Below are positions 21,673 through 31,694 of a stretch of 64,000 bases of DNA, piece after piece. The first letter of the stretch is position 1. Each line of letters opens with the position of its first letter. The position numbers were made by a program, and so were the translations under genes. The notes beneath the pieces were generated by a model. The model was not told the DNA's origin. It saw nothing but the letters and a program-made list of their open reading frames with translations, and ran no database searches. Source of the stretch: Treponema sp. (lineage in GTDB: Bacteria > Spirochaetota > Spirochaetia > Treponematales > Treponemataceae); the NCBI GenBank assembly GCA_016294105.1, contig JAEDCN010000005.1:1-64000 (forward strand), in the 5' to 3' direction.

Positions 21673-22910
21673 TAGTCTCTTTTTACCAATTTCTCGATAA
21701 TGTTTCTATTGTCCAGCAGGTCGCTGAGAGACTGATTATGATGAAGACGAGTAATTACGTTGGCAAAAAGTCCACTTACGTTGGTACTAATGTACCATTC
21801 ATGCTGTAAAAGCTCTTCGTGGTATACTGCATTCGTTCCAATAACTCGGTAGAACAAGCCCTTTTTATAGGCTTCGTTAAACTGCTCTATGGCATTTCCT
21901 GTGAAGAAGGGGAGACTAATGGCTGCAATTACCTTGGTAGCTCCCTGCTCTTTTAAGAATTCCATAGCTTTGAGCAAGGTTCCACCTGTACCTAGCATAT
22001 CGTCTGCCAAGAAGGCTACCTTTCCTTGAACATCTCCCAAAAGCTTTACGGATTTGATGTTGGTAGCCTTTGCATCCTGAGTTACCACAGAATAATCCCG
22101 CTCCTTGTAAATCATGGCCAAGGGAGTTTTTAGTCCAGTAGCATAGAACTTGTTGCGGTCAATGGCTCCTGTATCGGGAGAAACCACAATCAAATCCTCG
22201 GTCTTGTTGGTCAAATCCACCAGCTTTGAAAGCTCCCGAATAATTTGGTAGCTGGCATGGAGGTTTTCCACATGGGTCTTGCTGAAGGCATTTACAATTT
22301 CTCGTGAATGCAAGTCCAAGGTAATGATGCGGGTAACACCCATGTTTTCGTAAATGTGTCCCAAAAGACTAGCAGTAAGTCCCTCTCGTCCCTTCTTCTT
22401 GTGCTGGCGACTGTAGGGATATACAGGAAGCACTAGAGTAATCTCTGCTGCACCAGCCTGACGAACAGCGTCAATGGTTACCAGCATGGACATGATGTGG
22501 TCATTGACAGAGAGCACCTGGGTGTTCTTGCCGCCGTTGAGTTTCAGGGGCTGGTGGTTCTCCACATCCTGGAAGATGTACACATCCTTTCCCCGGATGC
22601 ACTCGTTGATTTCAGTCTTGAACTCACCGTTCATAAAGTAGGTGAACTGGGCATCCACCTTGAAGCTGGGAACCCGATACTTGTCGGTGGAGCCACGGAC
22701 GCATAAGTTTGTGGTCTGGACATCATTGATGAAGTTGATGTCCTTGGTCAGCTGGTCCTTGGTCAGCTGGTACCGCTTGGAAATGGCATCTGCCTTCAGG
22801 TTGAAGCGGTGCTTGTACATATGGCGCAGATGGACGATAACTTCGTCGGCAAATTTCTCTCCGCCGGGACAGGCGACAATGGCAAGATTTGTGGGCTCGG
22901 AATAGGGCAT
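21672..22910 (-). CDS. prs: Ribose-phosphate pyrophosphokinase
   Basis: 412 aa. Contains VLPVYPYSRQHKK, ITLDLHSREI and the PRPP loop VAFLADDMLGTGGTLLKA, all hallmarks of PRPP synthetase. It makes PRPP for nucleotide and amino-acid synthesis. It is longer than the usual 310-320 aa, with an N-terminal extension of about 70 residues and an insert, as in other spirochaetal enzymes. Start at ATG 22908-22910 (AGAGG upstream); the longer frame lacks a ribosome site. Confidence 0.9.
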   Translation of the reverse strand: MPYSEPTNLAIVACPGGEKFADEVIVHLRHMYKHRFNLKADAISKRYQLTKDQLTKDINFINDVQTTNLCVRGSTDKYRVPSFKVDAQFTYFMNGEFKTEINECIRGKDVYIFQDVENHQPLKLNGGKNTQVLSVNDHIMSMLVTIDAVRQAGAAEITLVLPVYPYSRQHKKKGREGLTASLLGHIYENMGVTRIITLDLHSREIVNAFSKTHVENLHASYQIIRELSKLVDLTNKTEDLIVVSPDTGAIDRNKFYATGLKTPLAMIYKERDYSVVTQDAKATNIKSVKLLGDVQGKVAFLADDMLGTGGTLLKAMEFLKEQGATKVIAAISLPFFTGNAIEQFNEAYKKGLFYRVIGTNAVYHEELLQHEWYISTNVSGLFANVITRLHHNQSLSDLLDNRNIIEKLVKRD

Positions 22911-23113
22911 GACAATAAACCTCTTTGATGTGCGGTATCTGCGATGATAGCACGTTTCATGGCTTTTGTCTATTGATGGCATTTCCTCATGGTCAGGAAT
23001 GGGACAGCTTGCCAGTAAGGGGGAAAACCCGTTTGGAATTAAGAAACAATTAAGAAAGTTTTTTTGATAAGCCCGGAATGGGTAGCTAGACTTATGTATG
23101 AGGAGGCTTTTGT

Positions 23114-24511
23114 ATGGCTAAAAGCGCAACTAAGAAAGGCGTGCTGGAACGGATTTCCGGCGGGGCCGCGGCATTCATGCAGAAATTCCTGCCTGATGCA
23201 TTTTTGTTTGCTGTCGTTCTGACAGTGATTGTTTTCGTCGCCGGTATGCTGGCAACAGGTCAGGGCCCCTTGGCCATGTTGAATCACTGGGGAAAGGGCG
23301 TTTGGGGACTGCTGGCCTTCAGTATGCAGATGGTGCTGGTGCTTGTTACCGGCCACGTGCTGGCTCTGGCTCCGCCCTTCAAGAAGCTTTTGGTAAAGCT
23401 GGCTGGCATTCCCAAGACTCCCTTCCAGGGAATCGCACTGGTAACTATTGTTTCTTTTGTTGCCTGTATCCTGAACTGGGGATTCGGTCTCGTGATTGGT
23501 GCCATCTATGCAAAGGAGATTGCCAAGAAGCTCCGTGGAATTGACTACCGCCTGCTGATTGCCTCAGCCTATGCTGGATTCGTGTGGTGGCACGCCGGCT
23601 TCTCCGGCTCCATCCCCCTGTCCATCTCCACCCAGCCTGTTGCAGGTGCTGCCATCGCAAACACTGGTGGAACCATGACCCAGGCCGCTGCCATCAGCGA
23701 GACCCTGTTCTCACCCACCAACCTGTTCATCATTTTGGCTACTCTGATTGTTCTTCCTATCTTGACAACCCTGATGCACCCCAAAAATGAAGAAGATGTT
23801 GTAAGTATTGATCCTTCCTTGTTGGCAGAAGAAGAAACTCCTAAGTTGACAAAAGAACAGATTGCAGCTATGTCACCTGCCGAGAAGTTAGAAAATCTTC
23901 CTATCATCAACTTGGCTCTTGGTATCATGGGTGTAATTTACATCGTTCTGTACTTCTCTGGACTTGCTTCCTTTAACCTAGACTTGAACATTGTAAACTT
24001 CATCTTCTTGATTGCTGGTGTTCTCTTGCACTGGACTCCCCGCAGCTTGTTGAACGCCGTTGGTGAAGCTGCAAAGGGTGCTGGTGGAATCGTCCTGCAG
24101 TTCCCCCTCTATGCCGGAATTCAGGCTATGATGGTTGGTGGAAATGCCGACGGTGTATCACTGGCATCCGTCATCAGTAGCTTCTTCGTAAGTATTTCTA
24201 CTGTAAAGACTCTTCCATTCTTCACCTTCATCAGTGCTGGTATCGTGAACTTCTTCGTTCCCTCCGGCGGTGGCCAGTGGGCAGTCCAGGGACCTGTTAT
24301 GCTGCCTGCAGCCCAGGAGCTGGGTGTTGAGCTGCCGAAGGTTGCCATGTCAATCGCTTATGGTGACAGCTGGACCAACATGATCCAGCCATTCTGGGCT
24401 CTGCCTGCATTGGGAATCGCCAAGCTGGGCGCTCGTGACATCATGGGATACACCCTGATTGTCTTGATCGTGACCGGTATCATTGCGGCATTGGGTCTGC
24501 TGTTGTTCTAG
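23114..24511 (+). CDS. atoE: Short-chain fatty acid transporter
   Basis: 465 aa with about twelve membrane helices. Motifs ILNWGFGLVIGAIYAKEIAKK, YAGFVWWHAGFSGSIPLSI and FVPSGGGQWAVQGPVM are characteristic of AtoE. It imports acetoacetate or butyrate-type acids, feeding the CoA transferase encoded next. GGAGG upstream. An insertion around residue 225 (NEEDVV...AEKLENL) is a charged cytoplasmic loop. Confidence 0.92.
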   Translation: MAKSATKKGVLERISGGAAAFMQKFLPDAFLFAVVLTVIVFVAGMLATGQGPLAMLNHWGKGVWGLLAFSMQMVLVLVTGHVLALAPPFKKLLVKLAGIPKTPFQGIALVTIVSFVACILNWGFGLVIGAIYAKEIAKKLRGIDYRLLIASAYAGFVWWHAGFSGSIPLSISTQPVAGAAIANTGGTMTQAAAISETLFSPTNLFIILATLIVLPILTTLMHPKNEEDVVSIDPSLLAEEETPKLTKEQIAAMSPAEKLENLPIINLALGIMGVIYIVLYFSGLASFNLDLNIVNFIFLIAGVLLHWTPRSLLNAVGEAAKGAGGIVLQFPLYAGIQAMMVGGNADGVSLASVISSFFVSISTVKTLPFFTFISAGIVNFFVPSGGGQWAVQGPVMLPAAQELGVELPKVAMSIAYGDSWTNMIQPFWALPALGIAKLGARDIMGYTLIVLIVTGIIAALGLLLF

Positions 24512-24642
24512 ATGAAACTTTGCCTCCAGGCGACTGGTGGCCTATACTGAAAGTGGGGTACGGTGGCGCCGCAGGATACTTGGGTACCGCTGATGCCGTG
24601 CCCCTTTCTTTTGCAAAGTGAAACTTTTTTATAGGAGAAACC
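24512..24642 (+). other. Structured intercistronic region atoE-atoD
   Basis: Contains GAAAGTGGGG pairing with CCCCTTTC and GGTAC repeats between them. It may be a processing or attenuation element, as there is no T run. Confidence 0.35.
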
Positions 24643-25356
24643 ATGGTTAACAAAATTAGGACAGCTGACGAGGCTGTCAGTGGCATCAAGGATGGCATGA
24701 CCATCATGGTTGGTGGATTTTTGGGGACTGGCTCTCCAGAGATTTTGGTTGATGCCTTGGTACGCAAAGGCGTAAAGCATTTGACCGTTATTGGAAACGA
24801 TGGTGGTCTTCCTGCAGGTACTTACGGAGCAAAGACTTCTCGTGGTATTGCCAAGTTGATTGATGCTGGTATGGTTGACCACATCATCGCTACCCATATC
24901 GGCTTGAACCCCGCCATTGGTGAGGCTATGGCAGCTGGTACTATGAAGGTAACACTGGTTCCCCAGGGAACACTGGCAGAAAAGATTCGTGCTGGAAACT
25001 ATGGTCTTGGTGGTGTTTTGACTCCTACTGGCGTGGGAACTCCTGTAGAGGTTGATCCAGATGAAGCTGGTAGAACAAAGCAGGTTATTGAGATTGACGG
25101 TGTAAAATATCTTCTGGAGCGGCCTCTTCGTGCAGACTTTGCTCTGTGCCGTGCTTCTATCTGCGACAAGTTTGGTAACTTCCGCTGTGACAAGGCCACT
25201 AAAAACTTCAACTATGTTATGGCTGGTGCTGCTGATTGTGTTCTTCTTGCCAGTGAAAAGGTTGTTGACGTGGCTTCTATGGATCCCGACACCTTTGCTG
25301 TGAGCGGTGTAGTTGTAGATTGTGTTGTTGAAGGAGAACCAAAATGGCAGATTTAA
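24643..25356 (+). CDS. atoD: Acetate/butyrate-acetoacetate CoA-transferase subunit alpha
   Basis: 237 aa. The CoA-binding glycine loop MVGGFLGTGSPEILVDAL and the GNDGGLPAG stretch are typical of the family I alpha subunit. With AtoA it activates acetoacetate or butyrate using acetyl-CoA. GGAG upstream. It overlaps atoA by 13 bp, indicating coupled translation. Confidence 0.93.
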   Translation: MVNKIRTADEAVSGIKDGMTIMVGGFLGTGSPEILVDALVRKGVKHLTVIGNDGGLPAGTYGAKTSRGIAKLIDAGMVDHIIATHIGLNPAIGEAMAAGTMKVTLVPQGTLAEKIRAGNYGLGGVLTPTGVGTPVEVDPDEAGRTKQVIEIDGVKYLLERPLRADFALCRASICDKFGNFRCDKATKNFNYVMAGAADCVLLASEKVVDVASMDPDTFAVSGVVVDCVVEGEPKWQI

Positions 25357-25997
25357 AGGAAAGAATTGCACGAAGATGTGCCAAGGAATTGAAGAATGGC
25401 GACTTTGTAAACCTGGGAATTGGTTTGCCTACCATGGTTGCAAACTATCTTCCTGAGGGAGTTGATGTTACTCTGCACTCTGAGAACGGATTTGCCGGTC
25501 TTGGTGTTGCTGCTGCTCCCGATAAAATTGATGTAGACGTTACCAATGCTGGTGGTGGATATGTTACTGCCGTTCCTGAGGTATGCTTTTTCGATTCAGC
25601 CACTAGCTTTGGACTTGTTCGTGGACATCACCTGTCTGCCACAATTCTTGGAGCCATGCAGGTAGCTGAAAACGGGGATTTGGCCAACTGGATTGTTCCT
25701 GGACAGAAGGTTGCAGGAATGGGTGGTGCCATGGACTTGGTAGTTGGTGCCAAGAAGGTAATTGTTGCTATGCTTCATACCCAGAAGGGTGCTCACAAGA
25801 TTCTTGAGAAGTGTACACTGCCTTTGACTGCTCCTAAGTGTGTTTCCATGATTGTAACCGAAATGGGTGTTATGGAAGTAACTCCAGAGGGAATCGTAGT
25901 AACAGAGCTTCATCCCGACTACACCAAGGAACAGATTCAGGAGGCTACTGGCTGCAAGCTGATCTTTAGCCCCAACCTGAAGCCCATGGAAGACTAA
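25344..25997 (+). CDS. atoA: Acetate/butyrate-acetoacetate CoA-transferase subunit beta
   Basis: 217 aa. Has FVNLGIGLPTMVANYLP and the active-site glutamate in SENGFAG (residue about 51), which forms the CoA thioester, plus GGAMDLVVGAKKVIVAM. Completes the AtoDA enzyme. Together with AtoE this forms an uptake-and-activation route for ketone-body or butyrate use, or for disposing of acetyl groups. A strong terminator follows. Confidence 0.93.
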   Translation: MADLKERIARRCAKELKNGDFVNLGIGLPTMVANYLPEGVDVTLHSENGFAGLGVAAAPDKIDVDVTNAGGGYVTAVPEVCFFDSATSFGLVRGHHLSATILGAMQVAENGDLANWIVPGQKVAGMGGAMDLVVGAKKVIVAMLHTQKGAHKILEKCTLPLTAPKCVSMIVTEMGVMEVTPEGIVVTELHPDYTKEQIQEATGCKLIFSPNLKPMED

Positions 25998-26030
25998 AAG
26001 TATTTGATGTTTAATCGATAGCTTCAACAA

Positions 26031-26079
26031 AAAGACCCGAATCAGTTGCGGTTTTCCAAAACTGATTCGGGTCTCTTTT
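26031..26079 (+). terminator. Terminator of the ato operon
   Basis: AAGACCCGAATCAGTT/AACTGATTCGGGTCT stem, 15 bp, then T run. Confidence 0.9.
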
Positions 26080-26155
26080 ATTGGATTTTATTAGATTTGA
26101 ATGGATTTGCAGTATAATAGGGTGTATACTGAAGCAAATAGACAAGGAGGACGGT

Positions 26156-28285
26156 ATGGACAGGGGAAACGTTGTGGAGGTGGCGTCATTTGTAGAGCTG
26201 CCACAGGTGATTGAACAGCTCGGCGAGGGGCGGTGGACGGTGGTGGTACAGGGACCAAAGCCCGACAGGAGCTGCCTTCATATGTATTTGTACGACTGGC
26301 ACTTGGCTGACCTGCAGAAGATTAAAAGTGACCAGGAGCTGGACGAGCTTGCCTTCAGCAAATGTATCGGGCGGGTGCAGGAGCGCTTGTCTACCAATGC
26401 CGCCATTCAGGTACATCTGGATCTTTCCGCCATTGACTGGTTGGAGGAGGTGGACCTGATGGTGTACCGCTCCACATCGTTAGTGGGAATCACCCTGCCA
26501 CCGAGCATACAAAGGGTGGACTTTAACGGCTGCCATTCGCTGCAGGAGGTGGTGCTGCCGGAGGGGCTGGAGGAGGTTGGCTCGTTCTGTTTCAAGGACT
26601 GCCACAGTCTTGAGCGGGTTGGGCTGCCCTCCACCGTGAAGAAGATTGACTCCAGTGCTTTCAAAAATTGCCGGCGGCTGACCCAGCTGGAGCTGCCGGA
26701 GGGCTTGGAGACGGTGGGATATGATGCATTCGAAGGATGCCGGCGGCTTGGGCGGATTCGGATTCCCTCCACCGTGAAGAAGCTGGGACTGAGCTTCTCC
26801 CTGCTGCCCCATGAGGAGCAGGAGACGAATTCGCTGTGGCAGGATACGGACGATGAAATCAGTTGTCTTTTGAGTGGGAAAGACATAGGTTCACCTGATC
26901 TTTCATCTCGTGTGGAGGAGGAAAAGCTTGACCCCACCAGTCTTGCGGCCTGGTGGAAGGGCGTTGAGGAGGTGCTGGGGGACGACTGTCCTGCCCTGGT
27001 GGAGGCTGCCATTCCGGCAGACCTGTGGCCTGCATTTGACAGCTCCTCCTGGTGTTGCAGGGAATGGCACCGTCTGGTAGGGCTGCGGGTTCCGGCAGGT
27101 GTGGGATACATCGGCACAGGAATGTTCGAGGGATGCAGGAGGCTGGAGACGGTGGAGCTGCCGGAGGACGTGCTGGCCATAGGCGGCGATGCCTTTTATG
27201 GGTGCTCCTCCCTGAAAAAAATAAACCTGCCTGCCAGCCTCCGCTTTATCGGCGGCAGTGCCTTTGGCGGCTGCTGTTCCCTGGAGCCGGTGGCGCTGCC
27301 GGAGGGGCTGGTGGCCCTGGGCACCATTGAGCTGCAGGAGCTGAACCGGGAGCGCCTTGACCGGGACTTGCAGGCCACCTTGGCTGAGCTGGAGGAGCTG
27401 AAGGTGAGCCTCTGGAGTGGCCTTGGCAACGCCCCCCTCTTCGATGGCTGGATAGATTGCACCGACCTTGCCCTGCCCGCTGGATTGCGGCTGTTGGGCT
27501 CTGGCGTGGTGCGGGATTGCGACCGGCTGGCACAGCTTGACCTGCCGGAGGGGTTGGTGTACATCGGAGACAGCGCCTTTGAAGGATGCCACAGCCTCAA
27601 ATCCCTTGAGATCCATGATGGACTGCAATCTTTGGCAAGCCACATTTTCTATCAGTGCGACAGCTTGGAGTCGGTGGTCATTGGAGAAGGCATCACCTCG
27701 TTGCCTGGTGTCTTTCGTTACAGAAGCAGCCTGGTGTCCGTGACCCTGCCCCAAAGCCTCACCGCCATTGAGGAGGGGGCCTTCATGGACTGCAGGAGTC
27801 TGCGGGAGCTGGCGTTGCCTGCCCACCTTGAGACCATCGGCGATGAGGCCTTTCATGGGTGTAACAGTCTGGAGCGGGTGGTCTTTCCCGCTAGTCTCAA
27901 AAAACTTGGAAAGGAGGCATTTGGGAGCTGCAAGGGGTTGCAGTCTGTAGTGCTGCCGGCCACCATAGAGGAAATTGGAGCGGAAGCCTTCTCTTGGTGC
28001 AAGGGCCTGAAACAGGTGGAGTTCACAGAGGGGGAGGGAAAAGGTGGCATCATTGGCGAGAGTGCCTTTCTGTTCTGCGTACAGCTGCCCCGTATCGCCC
28101 TTCCGGAAGGAATTGAAGAGATTGGAAAGGAGGCCTTCTGTTGCTGCAAGTCCCTTGGGGAGGTGGTGCTGCCCAAGAGTCTCAAGCGGGTAGGAGAAAC
28201 TGCCTTTCAGGGCATTCCGCTGAAGGAAATCGATTTTCCTGCGGGTGCCCAGGTTCATCCCAATGTGTTTGATGATAATAAGTAG
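26156..28285 (+). CDS. BspA-type leucine-rich repeat protein, cytoplasmic-looking
   Basis: 709 aa starting at ATG 26156 (AAGGAGG 6 nt upstream, TATAAT near 26112). About 130 unrelated residues are followed by around 16 LRR_5 units of 22-24 residues with the pattern LPEGLEEVGSFCFKDCHSL. Two breaks interrupt the array: an acidic segment near residues 230-300 and a coiled stretch near 410-450. No signal peptide or anchor is present, unlike surface BspA/TpLRR proteins. The DNA is clearly GC-richer than the surrounding core. It may belong with the WYL/dynamin genes downstream. Confidence 0.85.
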   Translation: MDRGNVVEVASFVELPQVIEQLGEGRWTVVVQGPKPDRSCLHMYLYDWHLADLQKIKSDQELDELAFSKCIGRVQERLSTNAAIQVHLDLSAIDWLEEVDLMVYRSTSLVGITLPPSIQRVDFNGCHSLQEVVLPEGLEEVGSFCFKDCHSLERVGLPSTVKKIDSSAFKNCRRLTQLELPEGLETVGYDAFEGCRRLGRIRIPSTVKKLGLSFSLLPHEEQETNSLWQDTDDEISCLLSGKDIGSPDLSSRVEEEKLDPTSLAAWWKGVEEVLGDDCPALVEAAIPADLWPAFDSSSWCCREWHRLVGLRVPAGVGYIGTGMFEGCRRLETVELPEDVLAIGGDAFYGCSSLKKINLPASLRFIGGSAFGGCCSLEPVALPEGLVALGTIELQELNRERLDRDLQATLAELEELKVSLWSGLGNAPLFDGWIDCTDLALPAGLRLLGSGVVRDCDRLAQLDLPEGLVYIGDSAFEGCHSLKSLEIHDGLQSLASHIFYQCDSLESVVIGEGITSLPGVFRYRSSLVSVTLPQSLTAIEEGAFMDCRSLRELALPAHLETIGDEAFHGCNSLERVVFPASLKKLGKEAFGSCKGLQSVVLPATIEEIGAEAFSWCKGLKQVEFTEGEGKGGIIGESAFLFCVQLPRIALPEGIEEIGKEAFCCCKSLGEVVLPKSLKRVGETAFQGIPLKEIDFPAGAQVHPNVFDDNK

Positions 28286-28362
28286 TTCGCTCTTCCTCTC
28301 GCATCGCAATTTCATGCCCTTGTCAAGGCATTGCTTGAAAAGGCGGGGGAGGACGACTGACT
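28286..28362 (+). pseudogene. Remnant resembling the C-terminus of the next small ORF
   Basis: An open frame (FHALVKALLEKAGEDD then TGA) just after the LRR gene resembles the end of the 58-aa ORF that follows (IQAVLDKLADSKEN). It has no start or ribosome site. Probably a decayed duplicate. Confidence 0.3.
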
Positions 28363-28400
28363 GATGGAGGCATTGCGCCGATTCGGAGAGGAGGTTATAT

Positions 28401-28577
28401 ATGAAGGAAAAGCGTGAAGGTGGCAGGATGCAGGCAATCATTGGTGGGCAGATAGTGGATGTGCCGCCATCCCCGGTTCCGCCACCAAAGGACATCCCCT
28501 GCTGGAACGAGGATCCCCCTGTTCCCAAGGCGATTCAGGCTGTCCTGGACAAGCTTGCGGACTCCAAGGAAAACTGA
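28401..28577 (+). CDS. 58-aa proline-rich hypothetical protein
   Basis: ATG 28401 with AGGAGG at 8 nt. The middle is proline-rich (VPPSPVPPPKDIP) and the end is a short helix. No family is recognised. Lies between the LRR gene and the WYL-like regulator. The good ribosome site is the main support. Confidence 0.5.
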   Translation: MKEKREGGRMQAIIGGQIVDVPPSPVPPPKDIPCWNEDPPVPKAIQAVLDKLADSKEN

Positions 28578-28664
28578 CGGGAGGGCATATTTTTTACGGT
28601 GACATTATGTGTCATGATAACTGTGGTATACTGGTGATACCAAGCAGTGATTGGGAGGACGGCC

Positions 28665-29630
28665 ATGTATGAGCTGACTGGGGCGAAGAAACAGTACGCC
28701 AACATCATCAAGATTGACGACCTCATCCGGCGGGGAACCTATCCCTCCGTGGAGCAGCTGGCGGAGGTCACTGGGGTGAGCCAGCGACAGGTTCTGCGGA
28801 TTCTCAAGGACATGCGGGAGGTGTACCAGGCACCCCTCCAGTATGACCGCCAGCGGAAGGGCTACTGCTACCTGCTGGACGGCTATTCTGTGGCGGACAT
28901 TTCCCTGGACGAGGACGAGAGCCTGGCCTTGCAGGTGTGCAGCGACTTCATCGCCAAGGTGTTTGGCGGGACACGGCTCTTTGCCAGGCTCCATCGGGGC
29001 ATCACCTCCCTGCTGCAGCGGGCGGAGCTCTATGACCAGGAGGAAGGCCGGGTGCTGGCAGACCGCATTCAGCTTGCCACTGGCGTGAATTCCATGCAAT
29101 TTCGTCTAAGCCGCCATCAGGAGGACTTTGAGGACATCCTGTTCCGCTCCCTCAAGGAAGGCCAGCTGCTGAATGTCTCCTTTGTAGACCGGGAGGGCCA
29201 GCTCCAGCGGGAGACCTGCCTTCCCCTGATGCTGGTGATGCACGAGGGCTTTGCCTGGCTCTTGATTTCCATCAAGGCGGCCGCCTTTGCCGAGGACTTC
29301 ACCACCGTGAGCCTGCAGGAGGACAGCTTTTGCGTCAGGGATTTTTCCGGCATCACCGCCATGAATCCCTTCAAGGATGGCCATGCCCGCCCCGTCACCA
29401 TCGCAAACAGGCTCATCTGCTGGCCAGGGGGGGCGGCAGGCACCATGGACACCGCCAGCACCCAGGGAACAAAAAAGGGACTGTCCCTGGGCTTTGGCCT
29501 GTCCTTCCCCGGCCTTGCCAAGAAGGGCACCTACCAGGTGGTGCTGGACTATGTGCTGGATGACCAGACCCTGGAGTACCGCCTCTGTGAGGATGCCCTG
29601 TGGGGCGGCGTGACCTATGGGGATGGGTAA
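28665..29630 (+). CDS. WYL-type transcriptional regulator (HTH_11 plus WYL-like domain)
   Basis: 321 aa. The N-terminal winged helix (IIKIDDLIRRGTYPSVEQLAEVTGVSQRQVLRILKDM, quoted in part) is followed by QYDRQRKGYCYLL, the wing typical of WYL regulators. The middle (about 140-235) has the Sm-like WYL layout, though the W-Y-L triad is changed. ATG 28665 has GGGAGG at 6 nt. WYL proteins such as BrxR and CapW control antiphage operons; this one sits directly upstream of two dynamin-like genes, so it probably regulates them. Confidence 0.65.
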   Translation: MYELTGAKKQYANIIKIDDLIRRGTYPSVEQLAEVTGVSQRQVLRILKDMREVYQAPLQYDRQRKGYCYLLDGYSVADISLDEDESLALQVCSDFIAKVFGGTRLFARLHRGITSLLQRAELYDQEEGRVLADRIQLATGVNSMQFRLSRHQEDFEDILFRSLKEGQLLNVSFVDREGQLQRETCLPLMLVMHEGFAWLLISIKAAAFAEDFTTVSLQEDSFCVRDFSGITAMNPFKDGHARPVTIANRLICWPGGAAGTMDTASTQGTKKGLSLGFGLSFPGLAKKGTYQVVLDYVLDDQTLEYRLCEDALWGGVTYGDG

Positions 29631-29693
29631 TGGTAAATATTTCTATAGAGATTGTGTATAATTGCGATGTGTAAGGAGGTAATTGGATTATTT

Positions 29694-31694
29694 ATGAGAA
29701 ATGAAAGATCCTTGATTTCACGACATTATGAGGAGGTGCGTGAAACTATTTCACGTTCCTTAAAAGAGGCGAACATCTCTTCTGCACGAGGTGATGAGGA
29801 GAACCGTTTTTTTGAGGAGATAAAGAAATGTTTGGCAGAGCAAGATTTGACTTTCAAGGGGGAGATAGATGGACTTGAAAAAATATCAGACTGGGACAAT
29901 TTCTGCATTTCATTTTTTGGAGAGACGAACGCAGGAAAGTCAACCATAATCGAGACTCTGAGAATTATCTATGACGAGGAGTCCCGCAGGGAAAAAATTC
30001 GGAAGAATAACAGTGGTTTTAGGGTTTTCTTGAGAAAAAGCCTGTTGAAAATGGGCTTCAAGGCGGGAACCGAATCCCGACTGGCTCGTTTCCTCGGTTC
30101 CAGTGGAAATGTGGTTGACGGGGATATTATTGGCAACGGAAGAAGTGACTTTACGAAGGATGTCACTGGATACAATTTGCATTACAACGGAAAGCCTTTC
30201 ATCCTCTATGATGTTCCAGGAATAGAGGGTGATGAGTCTAAATTTGAGCAGGTGATTCAGAAGGCGGTGGACAAGGCGCATTTGATTTTCTATGTCAATG
30301 GAACATCCAAGAAGATTGAGCCGGGGACTGCGGAAAAACTGAAGAAATATCTCAAGAACTACACCGATGTCTATGCAATACTAAACATTCACTTTCCTCC
30401 GAAGGCAAACCGTGATGTGGAGATTGACGATCCGTACAGCGACGAGTTGCAGCGGGAATATTCCAAGATGGAAAGGACTATCAAGGTGCAAACAGATGGA
30501 GTGCTGCAGAATGTGCTTGCCGAGAATTACAAGGAAAGCATCATGCTGAACGGCCTGTCGGCCTTTTGTGCCTATGCCTATGATGAGGGAAAGCATTTGT
30601 CCACAATCATCCCCGACAACCCACAGGCAGATGACAAGAAGATGCTCAATGCCAAGCAGGAAAAATTTTTCATTGAATACAACAATGATATTACCGCCAT
30701 GAAGACTGACAGCAGGATTCACGAGATAACCGACATCATCAGAAAAAAGGCAGAAAGCTTTGTTCCTGATATTGTGGAGAGCAACAAGAAGAAGCTGCTC
30801 GCCCGGCTGGACGACAGCGCTGCCAAAATCAAGAAGCTTCAGGAAGATTCCACCGAGGCGAGCAAAAAGTTCATAAAGCAATATGAGCAGATGATTCACT
30901 CCACCAAGGAGGCAATGGAGAATTTCAGCTATTACATCAAGAACAATTATGTTGTGCGGGTTGTCGGTGGAGCGGTAAATGCCGAGATGGAAGAGTTTTT
31001 TGATTGCATTGAGCGTAAGGAAGGAAAGATCAACAAGGAAGATTATCAAGAGTTTTTCAACAGTAGAAAGGGACAGCTGGAGGAAAGAATTCAGACTGGC
31101 TTGCGGGATGACATGGAGAAGCAGGTGGGCCAGTTCAGCGACGCCATCAAGCGGGTGCAGGAGCGCTTTGGGCAAAACGTGGAGAGCTTCTTCAGCTTTT
31201 CCGATGTGGAGTTTCCGGCACTGCAAAACGTGGACTTCAGTGCTGTCAGTGCACAGATGAAGTATAATTTGAAGAATTTTGGAGCCGATGCATTAAAAGT
31301 TGGTAGCTTTGTTTTAAGTGGTGCTGGTGTTGGTGCCCTTATTGGAGGAGGTCCAATCGGAGCAGCAATTGGAGTGGCAATCGGTGCGGTAGTGGGACTG
31401 ATTGCCAGCGTCATAGGCTTTTTCCAAGGGAGGGACAAGCGGATAACCAAGGCTAAAGAAAAGGCCAGAGAGGTCTTCAATGACATCAAGGGCAGCATCA
31501 TCCATGAGCTTAAGAACAACGCTGGCTTTGAGGCGTATGTGGAGGAGATGGGCGGTGTTGCGAACAGCATAACCGCAAGTTGCGAAGCACAGATACAGCA
31601 ATTCAAGGATATGGAAGTGGTCTTGGATAAGTTGGTTGCAATTCTCTCTGAGAAACAGAGAAAGATAAAGGAGATGCCCTATGGGGAAATTTAA
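29694..31694 (+). CDS. Dynamin-like GTPase 1 (LeoBC-like)
   Basis: 666 aa. G1 is GETNAGKST (about 76-84) and G3 is DVPGIEG (about 180); the G4 region lies after AILNIHFPPKA. A long helical stalk follows, then a glycine-rich hydrophobic hairpin (VLSGAGVGALIGG... to ...VIGFF, about 537-580) of the paddle type and a helical tail. Such proteins remodel or hold membranes. It overlaps the next GTPase by 14 bp. AGGAGG is 14 nt before ATG 29694, unusually far; an upstream ATG (29667) is too close to TATAAT (29657). Confidence 0.75.
   Translation: MRNERSLISRHYEEVRETISRSLKEANISSARGDEENRFFEEIKKCLAEQDLTFKGEIDGLEKISDWDNFCISFFGETNAGKSTIIETLRIIYDEESRREKIRKNNSGFRVFLRKSLLKMGFKAGTESRLARFLGSSGNVVDGDIIGNGRSDFTKDVTGYNLHYNGKPFILYDVPGIEGDESKFEQVIQKAVDKAHLIFYVNGTSKKIEPGTAEKLKKYLKNYTDVYAILNIHFPPKANRDVEIDDPYSDELQREYSKMERTIKVQTDGVLQNVLAENYKESIMLNGLSAFCAYAYDEGKHLSTIIPDNPQADDKKMLNAKQEKFFIEYNNDITAMKTDSRIHEITDIIRKKAESFVPDIVESNKKKLLARLDDSAAKIKKLQEDSTEASKKFIKQYEQMIHSTKEAMENFSYYIKNNYVVRVVGGAVNAEMEEFFDCIERKEGKINKEDYQEFFNSRKGQLEERIQTGLRDDMEKQVGQFSDAIKRVQERFGQNVESFFSFSDVEFPALQNVDFSAVSAQMKYNLKNFGADALKVGSFVLSGAGVGALIGGGPIGAAIGVAIGAVVGLIASVIGFFQGRDKRITKAKEKAREVFNDIKGSIIHELKNNAGFEAYVEEMGGVANSITASCEAQIQQFKDMEVVLDKLVAILSEKQRKIKEMPYGEI

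Noticed and set aside
26407..28528. Long minus-strand ORFs opposite the LRR gene (257, 541, 149 aa)
   Set aside because: Shadows caused by the GC-rich repeated LRR codons; composition is low-complexity and the plus frame has clear domains and a ribosome site.
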